A stretch of 64,000 nt of DNA, taken from an uncultured Eggerthellaceae bacterium. GTDB taxonomy: Bacteria > Actinomycetota > Coriobacteriia > Coriobacteriales > Eggerthellaceae. The stretch spans positions 10,471 through 74,470 of the forward strand of contig CAJUSF010000032.1 of assembly GCA_910588945.1 (NCBI GenBank), in the 5' to 3' direction. The notes under the pieces are model-generated. The model was not told the origin of the DNA. It worked only from the letters and a program-made list of their open reading frames with translations, and ran no database searches. Shown here piece by piece: positions 43,897 through 52,449 of the stretch (its first letter is position 1; each line of letters begins with the position of its first letter). The position numbers and the translations under genes are program-made.

Positions 43897-44847
43897 TTAT
43901 CCTTTGGAGCTGTCCTCTTTATTATGATCCTCTTCTAAATCGTCCTCTTGCTCGTCATCCTTATCAGAGGCCCTTTTCTTTGATGCGCTGTCCTTGGATA
44001 CATCGCGAACGATGCGACGCAAATTGGCATTCTGATATTCGGCCACGAAACCGGCTGAGAAAATGCCTCCAGGAATGGCGACGAGTGCAAGCGCGAGCAA
44101 CATGATGATGCTTCCGATCACTCTTCCAAGTGGGGTTATCGGTGCGATATCGCCATAGCCCGTCCCCGTTACCGTCTCGATAGCCCACCAGATTCCATCC
44201 AAAAGATTGTTAAACTTCTCGGGCTGAGCAGGGTTTTCAACCTCAAACATCACCACACTCGAAGCTATTATCAAAAGTATGATCACCAAAAAAGCAGCCA
44301 CGATCTCTCGGTAATGCTTTTTAATGACCCGCCCGATCGTGCGAAACCCTCGCATATATCGCGTGACTTTCGCAAGGCGCACCAACCTGACAACACCTAT
44401 GGCATGAATCAATGCAGGCGTTACTGGCAAGAACCACGATAATATGCTCGGCGCGAACGAAAAAAGATCAATCAACCCCATCGGAGATAGGATGTATTTA
44501 AGTCGAGCACGTGTGGGTGAGCAGTTACCGAACGCTAGATCTGAGATCCATATCCTGAAGCAATACTCAATTGCAAAACAGGCTGTGGAAAACTTATAGA
44601 ATAAGTCGATAATTCGGTTTTCCACAATGTTGATATCTGGTTCTACAGAAAAAAGGATAGCCACCGCATTCGCTAAAATCAAAGCGAAAAGCGCGTATCC
44701 GACAATTTTCGAGACAGTGCTTCCTTTGTTAGGATTCTCTAAAGCATAAAATGTCTGCCTCTTAAACTCAGAACTTCCCTTCAATCGCAACTTAAGCGAG
44801 CGATGATGCGTTGACGAGGTGCCGTCGCGTTGGCTATCCGATGACAT
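43897..44847 (-). CDS. Voltage-gated-type potassium channel
   Basis: 316 residues with six membrane segments. The S4-like helix VVRLVRLAKVTRYMRGFR carries regularly spaced Arg/Lys. The pore and selectivity filter read WWAIETVTGTGYGDIAP, keeping GYGD but with Thr where Val is usual (TVGYGD). The C-terminus is a short helix and a strongly charged tail (DKDDEQEDDLEEDHNKED) with no ligand-binding domain. Start ATG 44845-44847 with AAGGAA. Monocistronic, with its own terminator. Confidence 0.9.
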   Translation of the reverse strand: MSSDSQRDGTSSTHHRSLKLRLKGSSEFKRQTFYALENPNKGSTVSKIVGYALFALILANAVAILFSVEPDINIVENRIIDLFYKFSTACFAIEYCFRIWISDLAFGNCSPTRARLKYILSPMGLIDLFSFAPSILSWFLPVTPALIHAIGVVRLVRLAKVTRYMRGFRTIGRVIKKHYREIVAAFLVIILLIIASSVVMFEVENPAQPEKFNNLLDGIWWAIETVTGTGYGDIAPITPLGRVIGSIIMLLALALVAIPGGIFSAGFVAEYQNANLRRIVRDVSKDSASKKRASDKDDEQEDDLEEDHNKEDSSKG

Positions 44848-44961
44848 ATCCCGTTCCTTGATCGAGCTGTTCCGCCTTCTCCGGCGGCGCTTTTATTTTA
44901 CGCGACCAGTGTATCAGGAATGCATCCATGCTGCGTGTTTAACAGACCCCGTCTCACTACC

Positions 44962-46149
44962 TTAGAACAGAGCAACTTCGCCACGAAGAAAAGATTCCAC
45001 CGAACAATCATTAGAGCCGATAACGAGCGAGCGGGAACGAGGAAAGCGATTGATGAAGTCGGCCATCCCTTTGAGCGATTTCACTCGACCACTCTTCACT
45101 TCTATGGCAACCGTTTCATCTCCTTGAGATATAACGAAATCGACCTCGCTTGCACCCTCGCGCCACCAATGGACATCAAAGTGGTCTACTTTGGAACGTG
45201 CCAGTAAATACGCTCCGACCGCGCTTTCGACAAGGCGCCCTTTCCGCTCGGGATCGGTGAGCAAGAAATCGCGATACATTCCGTAGGTGGCAACCATAAG
45301 AGACGTGTCATAGACCATAAACCGCGGGGAGCTGGATCTTTCACGTGTCAGCTTCGGATCGAACTTAGTCAAACCACATAGCAAACCTGCATCATCGAGC
45401 AACGCAAGGTAATGCGCTAACGTTGTGGTATTTCCTGCATCGTCAAGTTGCCCCATGATCTTGCGATAGGAAAGCTCTTGCGAAGAATACGGCGCTCCTA
45501 GACGAAAAAGACGCTCCATCAGCGCAGGCTTACGAACCTCTTCCAGTGCGATGACATCCTTTGATATGCTCGGATCGATAACTGCATCATTCATATAGTC
45601 CAACCAACGAGCTTTATCGTTATGAAGCTTCGCCCCTCCCGGATATCCCCCAAAGAAAAGAAACTCATCCAGCGTGTATCCAAAGGCCTTGGCGCACTCG
45701 GAATAGTTCCAATGCGTACTTCGTATGACCTCAAAACGCCCGGTCAATCCCTCCTTAAGCCCCTTTTGCAGAAGGAGCGACGAAGATCCGCTCAGCACAA
45801 CACGTAAGTCTACGCCATTCCATGCATCCTCATCCCACAGCTCTTTGACGACAGACGACCATTGATCCACGATCTGGATCTCATCGATGACAAGTAGCGC
45901 AGATGGATTCGACTCTGAGATAAGCCTTCGAGCAAGCGACCACTGAGCACGCAGCCAATCCCGGCTCGACGCGTCAATGCTCGCCGAGGCAACATGCGCA
46001 GGAATATCGACATGCTCGAGAGCCTGTTGTAGCGCTGTGCTTTTTCCCGTCTGCCTAGGACCTATGAGCATCTGAATATGGTTTCTCGGTTCGTTCATAC
46101 GTTGGACTAACTTGGCAACCAAGGGACGCTGATAGGCGGGAAGAAGCAT
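44962..46149 (-). CDS. DUF4143-type AAA ATPase (short form, paralogue 2)
   Basis: 395 residues. Walker A GPRQTGKS (residues 30-37), Walker B LLVIDEIQIV, sensor VVLSGSSSLLL, wing region SYRKIMGQLDDAGNTTTLAH and nuclease-like EVDFVISQGDETVAIEVKSGR. It is highly similar along its whole length to the gene at 18406-19587, so the two are recent or conserved paralogues. AGGAG precedes the ATG. The promoter region holds three TTGAnCAA sites (46162-46200). No linked gene suggests its function. Confidence 0.88.
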   Translation of the reverse strand: MLLPAYQRPLVAKLVQRMNEPRNHIQMLIGPRQTGKSTALQQALEHVDIPAHVASASIDASSRDWLRAQWSLARRLISESNPSALLVIDEIQIVDQWSSVVKELWDEDAWNGVDLRVVLSGSSSLLLQKGLKEGLTGRFEVIRSTHWNYSECAKAFGYTLDEFLFFGGYPGGAKLHNDKARWLDYMNDAVIDPSISKDVIALEEVRKPALMERLFRLGAPYSSQELSYRKIMGQLDDAGNTTTLAHYLALLDDAGLLCGLTKFDPKLTRERSSSPRFMVYDTSLMVATYGMYRDFLLTDPERKGRLVESAVGAYLLARSKVDHFDVHWWREGASEVDFVISQGDETVAIEVKSGRVKSLKGMADFINRFPRSRSLVIGSNDCSVESFLRGEVALF

Positions 46150-46161
46150 GATAATCTCCTA

Positions 46162-46200
46162 TTGATCAAATTTGCTCAATTATAGCGCAAAATTGCTCAA
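46162..46200. promoter_or_regulatory. TTGAnCAA operator sites of DUF4143 paralogue 2
   Basis: On the minus strand TTGAGCAA occurs at 46193-46200 and 46172-46179 (21 bp apart) and TTGATCAA at 46162-46169 (10 bp further). A TATAAT (-10) lies between the first two, so bound protein would block the promoter. Confidence 0.6.
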
Positions 46201-46290
46201 TTTGTAGGTGACTTAAAAGTCCTTAATGTATGTCAAAGGACGGAGATGATGGCATGCTCGATCGTTCAAAATCGGGAGAGGTCTAGTGTA

Positions 46291-46313
46291 GGGGCAGGAT
46301 GAAATCCTGCCCC
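46291..46313. repeat. Perfect hairpin GGGGCAGGAT-GAA-ATCCTGCCCC
   Basis: 10-bp stem with 3-base loop in the 540-base gap between the ATPase and tRNA-Val; not followed by a T-tract on either strand. Confidence 0.6.
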
Positions 46314-46391
46314 ATATTACTTGCTTTGTGTTGAGGTCGTACCTAGTTTCAATCATTGTTATTTCGAACCAATGGCGCTTACTTGTCGTTT

Positions 46392-46416
46392 GTCATCCTG
46401 AGCGTAGCGAAGGATC
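46392..46416. repeat. REP-like palindrome (CCTGAGCGTAGCGAAGGATC type)
   Basis: GTCATCCTGAGCGTAGCGAAGG plus ATC is an imperfect palindrome. I recognise it as a short repeat found between genes in many unrelated bacterial genomes. Confidence 0.6.
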
Positions 46417-46562
46417 TTTTTGTGATGCAGGTCAAATCAACTGATTGCCGAGATATTTAGTCGCTCAAACAGTCCTCGTCGCTTCGCTCCTGCGGAACTC
46501 GCTTTGTAAGCACCTCGGCAATCATTTTCATGAAACAGAAAAAATCACAGCCCTTACATCCG

Positions 46563-46615
46563 CAAGGACGCGAACGCCAGATTAAACGGAGAACACAAGG
46601 ACGCGAACGCCAGAT
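46563..46615. repeat. 20-bp direct repeats CAAGGACGCGAACGCCAGAT
   Basis: The same 20 bases occur at 46563-46582 and 46596-46615 with a 13-base spacer, in the non-coding stretch before tRNA-Val. Confidence 0.8.
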
Positions 46616-46660
46616 AATAGGTTTAGGCTCAAATCCGCCATCAAGGATCATTGCCAAATG

Positions 46661-46684
46661 AAAAAAGGCCGCCGGAGCGACCTT
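46661..46684 (-). terminator. Intrinsic terminator of tRNA-Val
   Basis: The minus strand reads AAGGTCGC-TCCG-GCGGCCTTTTTT (one G-U pair), eight bases past the tRNA 3' end. Confidence 0.85.
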
Positions 46685-46691
46685 GTGTTTA

Positions 46692-46766
46692 TGGTGGTCG
46701 GTATAGGATTTGAACCTATGACCTTGTGCTTGTAAGGCACCTGCGCTCCCGCTGCGCCAACCGACC
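46692..46766 (-). tRNA. tRNA-Val (anticodon TAC)
   Basis: 75 bases with encoded CCA: acceptor GGTCGGT/ACCGACC, D-arm GCGC/GCGC, anticodon loop CTTACAA (TAC, codon GUA), T-arm ATAGGTTCAAATCCTAT. The outermost anticodon-stem pair is mismatched. TATACT at 46778-46783 (minus) is a likely -10. Confidence 0.95.
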
Positions 46767-46942
46767 GAGTTTTGAAAGTATAGCACATCATCAATATGGA
46801 GCGCTACATACACAAATATCAAACGGACACGCAATCATCAGAACCAATTGAAGAGCTTTTTCTCAGCGCACATCGAATAGCCGCACTCTTTACGATCAGC
46901 CCAAATGTCCAACCGTCACCGCCCGGCCAGCACCCGACCGCG

Positions 46943-49234
46943 CTAACCCTTACGGAGCAGATACTCCTGACTGTCGAACAGCTCTTTACGCCCAGCCGCA
47001 TCCTCTTTAGCCAAAGCGCCGAGCGCGGTATAAGAGCCATCCGGCAGCAACTCGCGAAGCTTGGCGGTATCATTCAGACAAAGGTTTGCATACTGGATGA
47101 CCCGCTTGCGCAAAGTATTATTCCGAACAGGCCAAACGATCTCTACGCGATGATCCATGTTCCGCTTCATAAGGTCGGCGCTCGACAGATATATCTTCAT
47201 GTCATCCCATGCTCCGAACCCGTAGATCCTGCTGTGTTCAAGAAGCCGCCCGACCAGAGATGCAACCCTCACCTTTTCCGTGCATCCCTCGACGCCCGGA
47301 AGAATGCAACATGAATCCCTCACGATCATCACGACAGCCACACCAGCATTCGAAGCCTCAACGAGCTTTTCGATCACATCCTTATCAGTGATGGCATTCA
47401 CCTTAAAGAACACACCGCTTGATTCCCCGGCCTGCGCGCGAGCTATCTGGCCGTCGATCTGCTGAATGATCGCCTTACGCAGCTGCAAAGGAGACACGAT
47501 CAAGCTCTTATACTCATCGGAAACCACACCACGTTCAAGATTGTCAAACAGTCGATGCGCATCGCTTCCTATATCAGGATCAGATGTCATGAACGAAAAA
47601 TCGGTATAGCTCTTCGCTGTGACCTCGTTATAATTCCCGGTACCTATCTGCGCGATGTGCCGCAAAGCCCCATCCACACTTCTCGTGATGCAACAGATCT
47701 TTCCATGGACCTTGTAATCCTCAAGACCATAGATAACCTCGCATCCGACCTGCTTGAAGCGATGCGCCCACTCGATATTTTCAGCCTCGTCGAAACCAGC
47801 CCGAAGCTCGATCGCAACACGCACGCGCTTTCCGGCACGAGCCGCATCCATCAAAGCCGCAGCAACCTCAGAATCTCTCGCCAGCCTGTAGATCGTGATA
47901 TCGATCGCTGAAACGCCCGGATCGTCGACCGCCTCACGAAGCATCATCAAAAACGGATCCATGCTTTCATAGGGATACATGAGCAGAGCATCGTGCATCG
48001 AAAGCTGATCGAGAATGGAATGATTCGGATTGAGACGCATCGGACCTGTGCGCAACCATTTCGGAGTGCACTTGCTGAAACTTAGGCGCTCACGCATGGA
48101 CTCGCTCAGATGCTCGGATAACTTGGCCGCATAATCCATGTCGAGCGAAAGTCCGCTCGTCTGTATCTGATGCGCCTTTATACCGAGGCCGTCCTGCAGC
48201 ACCTTGCATGCAGATCCCTCGATACCGCCGCTCGTCATCAACATCAAAGGCGCCTTATGAGCCCGCCTCGCAAGCTCGGCATCCATCTCTGCCAGATAAT
48301 CCCCATCATCCTTATCGATGTGATCGAATCTGCCCAGATCGGCATTGCGAACCAAAGAGACCACCGAACTGCTCAAAACCTTGTATTTCGGGAAAATATC
48401 CTTTGCGAAAAGACACAACGCATCTTCCAACAAAACGAATGCGTAAGGAGATATCTGCTCCTCATCAAACAAAAGCATCGATCTCGTATCCGCAGACACA
48501 ATATTTTTGCCATCCCCGCAAGGAAGCTCTATCAATCGCACACACTGATCCGGAAGCGCTATGATACCGAGCTTGGTGCCACATCCATTACACAAATCAC
48601 CCTCGGCACCCTTAGACTTACCCGCCTTCTTCTTGCCCTTTTTCTTCTTCGCTTTGGTCTCCAACTCGACGACGACATACAGCTTGCCTTCTTCAAGGTA
48701 GGGAAACGGCGAGTTAGCATCCACCACATAAGGCGCAAGATATCCATATACGTTTTCTTGGAGATATTCGCGCAGAAAAAGACGCTGATACTGCGGAAAG
48801 TCATTCTGAAGACGCTCTCCGAAAATATGATCGATCCCAAATTCGCGCAATTTGTTGCATGTATCTATATAAGTAAGTTGCGCTCTTGGTGCCATCTCGC
48901 CTATCTTTTCATATAGGCGTTTAAGCTCCTTAGCCGCTTTCCTACTGCGCTTCTTTGCCTTTTTTGAATCATCCATCTTCGATGCGGATACGCGCTCTTT
49001 CATGGCCTTGTACGAATTGACCTTATCCTGAAAAGAGCCCATTCTCTGCTCTATAAATCGAACCAGATCGGACTGATAAATCGACATAAACCTCAAGCGC
49101 TCGAGCAGGGGAACCGTATCATCATGAGCCTGATCCAAAACGCGCTCGGCAAAAGAAAGCCACGACAAATCACGATCCTGCCAATATGGACGCGCATCAA
49201 TGCCGCACCCGGGTGAGATTTGAATATCTGCCAT
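46943..49234 (-). CDS. ppk: Polyphosphate kinase 1
   Basis: 763 residues. Makes polyphosphate from ATP. N-terminal domain YWQDRDLSWLSFAERVLDQA, the middle region, and phospholipase-D-like catalytic halves with the autophosphorylated-His region (EDYKVHGKICCI), the second His (LLEHSRIYGFG) and SSADLMKRNMDHRVEI. Start ATG 49232-49234 behind AGGGGTG. Unusual: a Lys-rich insertion (residues ~195-215, KAKKKKGKKKAGKSKG) with a nearby CNGCG in the head region. No ppx gene is adjacent. Confidence 0.95.
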   Translation of the reverse strand: MADIQISPGCGIDARPYWQDRDLSWLSFAERVLDQAHDDTVPLLERLRFMSIYQSDLVRFIEQRMGSFQDKVNSYKAMKERVSASKMDDSKKAKKRSRKAAKELKRLYEKIGEMAPRAQLTYIDTCNKLREFGIDHIFGERLQNDFPQYQRLFLREYLQENVYGYLAPYVVDANSPFPYLEEGKLYVVVELETKAKKKKGKKKAGKSKGAEGDLCNGCGTKLGIIALPDQCVRLIELPCGDGKNIVSADTRSMLLFDEEQISPYAFVLLEDALCLFAKDIFPKYKVLSSSVVSLVRNADLGRFDHIDKDDGDYLAEMDAELARRAHKAPLMLMTSGGIEGSACKVLQDGLGIKAHQIQTSGLSLDMDYAAKLSEHLSESMRERLSFSKCTPKWLRTGPMRLNPNHSILDQLSMHDALLMYPYESMDPFLMMLREAVDDPGVSAIDITIYRLARDSEVAAALMDAARAGKRVRVAIELRAGFDEAENIEWAHRFKQVGCEVIYGLEDYKVHGKICCITRSVDGALRHIAQIGTGNYNEVTAKSYTDFSFMTSDPDIGSDAHRLFDNLERGVVSDEYKSLIVSPLQLRKAIIQQIDGQIARAQAGESSGVFFKVNAITDKDVIEKLVEASNAGVAVVMIVRDSCCILPGVEGCTEKVRVASLVGRLLEHSRIYGFGAWDDMKIYLSSADLMKRNMDHRVEIVWPVRNNTLRKRVIQYANLCLNDTAKLRELLPDGSYTALGALAKEDAAGRKELFDSQEYLLRKG

Positions 49235-49400
49235 GGACACCCCTAAGATCCTCAAGCGATACCTTCTGCTAAGCGCCGACAGCCAAGATGCCTACCAAAC
49301 GACAAAAGTCTGTCAAATTCGCTCATTAATCCATTGTATCAATGCAAAATGATGTTGCACATAAACGAGAAAATAATGCCAAATACGGCAAAATTTTTCG

Positions 49401-49429
49401 TTGACCTCATTTGTTGATTAACTTATGCT
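49401..49429 (+). promoter_or_regulatory. Sigma-70-type promoter of the MFS gene
   Basis: TTGACC (49401-49406), 17 bases, TATGCT (49424-49429). The predicted start near 49436 gives a leader of ~350 bases. Confidence 0.75.
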
Positions 49430-49435
49430 ATGTGA

Positions 49436-49788
49436 AGCATGATTTTCTTATAGAGGAATACAGCTGAAAGGCCGTTTCTTCCTAAGCAAATCATCCGTTA
49501 TGGAAGAGAAGCATGAAAGGAGGATTACGCGCAGTCGTTTCTTCTGACTGTGGCGTAGTCTCGGGGTGACAAAAGGGGCTATCCTAGTGGCTTCTTATTT
49601 CAATTACGGATATCTCAGCAGCCCTAGATAATTGAGGTAATCGTAATCGGTCATCTTCGATGCGTCGCAGCTCTGGTCTTGCTACTGCGTACGGTTCATT
49701 CGGGGATTCCTCCCCACTATTCAGGCATCATATTGCTTCTTGTCCATTAAACAATGTGATGCAAAATGTCCTTATCTAGGGGGTATTG
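49436..49788 (+). promoter_or_regulatory. Long structured leader of the MFS transporter mRNA
   Basis: Hairpins visible: CAGTC/GACTG (49533-49550), GGGGA-TTCC-TCCCC (49702-49715), and GCATCATATTG with CAATGTGATGC (49726-49762) just before the AGGGGG ribosome site. A possible 18-codon peptide starts at ATG 49512 (MKGGLRAVVSSDCGVVSG). No known riboswitch class was recognised. 49235-49400 holds nothing else. Confidence 0.5.
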
Positions 49789-51546
49789 ATGGACGGTAAA
49801 GAATTCACTTGCTCCGAGGTCATCGACCGCGCTGGCATCTCAAGCCACACGTGGATCGTGTTCGTCTTCTTGGCATTCGCCATGATCTTTGACGGCTATG
49901 ACTTCATGATCGTTAATTCTACTAACACCTATGTTGCACCTACGTTTTTTGCTAACGAGATCGCCGCTGGTCAGCCGATCGCCGCTCTTACCGGCTCTCT
50001 GACTACTTGGGGTCTTCTCGGCATGGTTCTCGGCGGTGCTGTAGGTGGCATTATGTCTGACGCTATCGGACGTAAGAAAACCTTGACCATTGCAGTTATC
50101 TTCTATGGTCTATTCACCTTGCCGCAGGCATTTGCTCCGGACTACGCATTCTTCTGCGCATTCCGTCTTATCGCTGGCTTCGGCGTAGGCTCCTGCATCC
50201 CTGTTGTAACCACAGTGTTCTCAGAGAGCATGCCTTCCAAGCAGCGCGGCATCTTCGTTACTGCCGGTATGGCAGGCATGGTTTGTGGCTGGGTTATCGC
50301 TGGTCTGGTTGCTGCACCTATCTGCTCCAACCCGAACTCGATCATCCCGGGCCTCACCGACGGTGTCATCACTCTTGCAAACGGCACCACCGCTAACGAG
50401 AACTGGCGTCTTTGCTACCTCATCGGCGCTCTTCCTGTTGTCTACGGAGTACTTCTCTTCTTCTGCATGCATGAGACTCCGCACTGGTATGCAAATCATG
50501 GCCAGAAAGAGAAGGCTTGCGAGCAGCTTAGCCGCATCGTTAAGTCGACTCGTCACGTTGACGTTGAGTTCGATCCGAACCTGTTGATCGTTCCTCCGAA
50601 GCCTGCAAAGTCTGGTCCTACGGTTCTCTTCTCTTCCAAGTTCATCGTTGCCACTTGCGGCATCTGGTCTGCATACTTCGTGGGTCAGTTCTGCGTCTAT
50701 GGCATGAACGCTTGGATCCCGACTTGGTTCCAGGGCAACGGCTTCACCGCTGCTGAGTCTGTAACTCTTCAGACTTGGAACAACGTAGCCGCTATCGCAT
50801 CAAACATCGTTTGCGGCTTCATCTCTGACGGCATCGGCCGTAAGCGCGCTCTGTGGGTTGGCTGGGTAGCTTGCATCATCGCTATCATCGCTTGCTCTGT
50901 GTTCGTTCCGATGTTCCCGGGCGAGGCTCCTGTAAATGGCGCACCGCTGGCTGGCGCTGCTGCTGGCAACTTCATACCTTGCATCTTCTTGATGCTTCTG
51001 TTCGGCTTCTGCCTGAACTACGCTATCACCTGCGTGCAGCCGCTTATGCCAGAGGCATATCCGACTACTCTTCGCAACACCGGTACTTCTTGGTGCCAGG
51101 CATTCGCTCGCTTCGGCGGCTCTGGTTCTTCCGTCGTTCTCGGTGCTGCTGCCGGACTTGCAATGTTCCAGCATGAAGTCAACGGTGTGATGAGCAACAA
51201 CTGGTCCATGGTTGTTCTTGTTCTTCTCATTCCGTTCGTTCTCGGTCTCATCTGCACACTTCTGTTCGTCAAGAACACCGGTGGCAAGACAATGGACCAG
51301 CTCCAGAAGGCCATGGAAGAGAGTCCTCTCAGCGAGACCGACGGTGGTTCCCGCTTCGTCATCATGTTGCTCGTGGTTGTCGTCAACTTCATCGGCTGCA
51401 TCGTTCTGCCGCTGACGATCCCTGGCTTCTCGAAGACAGACATGGCTCTTCCTGTCATGCTTATCGCTATGCTTCTCCCGTTCCTCTTCTTCTTCGTATT
51501 TGGCGGAATGGGTATTGGCAAAGAGAAAGCTGCAAAGGTTGACTAG
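49789..51546 (+). CDS. MFS transporter, metabolite:H+ symporter type
   Basis: 585 residues with ~12 membrane helices. N-terminal DGYDFMIVN in the first helix and the motif-A loops GGIMSDAIGRKK and GFISDGIGRKRA are the marks of the MHS/AAHS symporters for aromatic or organic acids. A cytoplasmic central loop and an extended last helix pair are present. Start ATG 49789 (AGGGGG upstream). The codon choice is strikingly uniform (TGC, CTC/CTT, ATC, GGC), unlike its neighbours, suggesting high expression, and it ends in a strong terminator. Substrate unknown. Confidence 0.9.
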   Translation: MDGKEFTCSEVIDRAGISSHTWIVFVFLAFAMIFDGYDFMIVNSTNTYVAPTFFANEIAAGQPIAALTGSLTTWGLLGMVLGGAVGGIMSDAIGRKKTLTIAVIFYGLFTLPQAFAPDYAFFCAFRLIAGFGVGSCIPVVTTVFSESMPSKQRGIFVTAGMAGMVCGWVIAGLVAAPICSNPNSIIPGLTDGVITLANGTTANENWRLCYLIGALPVVYGVLLFFCMHETPHWYANHGQKEKACEQLSRIVKSTRHVDVEFDPNLLIVPPKPAKSGPTVLFSSKFIVATCGIWSAYFVGQFCVYGMNAWIPTWFQGNGFTAAESVTLQTWNNVAAIASNIVCGFISDGIGRKRALWVGWVACIIAIIACSVFVPMFPGEAPVNGAPLAGAAAGNFIPCIFLMLLFGFCLNYAITCVQPLMPEAYPTTLRNTGTSWCQAFARFGGSGSSVVLGAAAGLAMFQHEVNGVMSNNWSMVVLVLLIPFVLGLICTLLFVKNTGGKTMDQLQKAMEESPLSETDGGSRFVIMLLVVVVNFIGCIVLPLTIPGFSKTDMALPVMLIAMLLPFLFFFVFGGMGIGKEKAAKVD

Positions 51547-51595
51547 TTTTTAGTTGACATATGGATGGCTTGAAATCTTACAGGCCCATTCATTA

Positions 51596-51627
51596 AAAGA
51601 ACCCCTCATTCGAGGGGTTCTTTTTTT
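51596..51627 (+). terminator. Intrinsic terminator, probably bidirectional
   Basis: GAACCCCTC-ATTC-GAGGGGTTC followed by seven Ts; A-rich on the other side, so it can also serve the convergent gene at 51653. Confidence 0.92.
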
Positions 51628-51652
51628 ATGATGGATTGAGTTCCGTCTCTCT

Positions 51653-52312
51653 CTAGATCACATTATCTATCGGGCGGCCCTGGGGCTTCTCTATCTGAAC
51701 AAGCGGCGAATCCTCCAACTCGAGCTGCTTGATTTGGTCATACGTAAGGCCCTTGTTCTCGAACACTCTATCCTTCAGACGCTCAAGCCACGTATTGCCT
51801 CGCACGTCCTCACCTTCAGAGAGGCCTTTCCACTCCTCCTTAAGCCCAATGGCCACAACAGCCAAAACAGCCACGCGAAGTTTCTCGAGATCCGGCACAT
51901 GAATCTCATAACAAAGACCCTTCCCTTTGAGAAGTCTCTCCTTTACATGGACATCCTTTTTGTTGTAGCTCGTTTTGGTCTCGGCCACCAAATCGAATGG
52001 CGGATCGTAGTAAGACCCATACAAATCCCACAGCATTCCCTCGATATAGTAGTGCCTCTCAATTACATATGGGTGCATGATGTACTCATAGCGCTCGCAC
52101 ATGATCATGTAGTTCAAGCACCGATTGTCAGGCTTGATACGCCCTGACGGCTGCTTCGCGCCATCGCGGTAGGCCTCCACGATGTCCTTTTCGCTCTGCC
52201 AGCCTTTCTTGCATTTGAAGCTATAGAAAATGGAGCCATCTTCATACCAAGTATCAAAATCCCCATGGCGCGACAAGGCATCCTTTTGAATGTAAACCTT
52301 ATTAAACTTCAA
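51653..52312 (-). CDS. Hypothetical protein, unrecognised
   Basis: 219 residues, no signal peptide or membrane helix. Rich in Tyr, Trp and Lys (FDTWYEDGSIFYSFKCKKGW, YIEGMLWDLYGSYYDPPFDL). The middle part ends in a regular hydrophobic stretch, LEKLRVAVLAVVAIGLKEEW, and the tail is charged. The run of beta-strand-like segments could suggest a tubby/LURP-like barrel, but I cannot support that. It stands alone between two strong terminator regions; a start ATG at 52310-52312. Confidence 0.65.
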   Translation of the reverse strand: MKFNKVYIQKDALSRHGDFDTWYEDGSIFYSFKCKKGWQSEKDIVEAYRDGAKQPSGRIKPDNRCLNYMIMCERYEYIMHPYVIERHYYIEGMLWDLYGSYYDPPFDLVAETKTSYNKKDVHVKERLLKGKGLCYEIHVPDLEKLRVAVLAVVAIGLKEEWKGLSEGEDVRGNTWLERLKDRVFENKGLTYDQIKQLELEDSPLVQIEKPQGRPIDNVI

Positions 52313-52449
52313 GACGGCTCCTTACGGTCTAGGTTTGTTTGTTCAATTCTACAGGTAAATGACGGATGGGATGCCAGAGAAGGCCATTTCCTTGTAAAAT
52401 GTCTACAGACAAGATTCGAACCCAATCACTCAAATTGGAGGAGCAAAAT

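Noticed and set aside
46457..46834. 125-codon minus-strand frame
   Set aside because: It reads through tRNA-Val and its terminator; its repeated IWRSRPC segment is just the 20-bp direct repeat.
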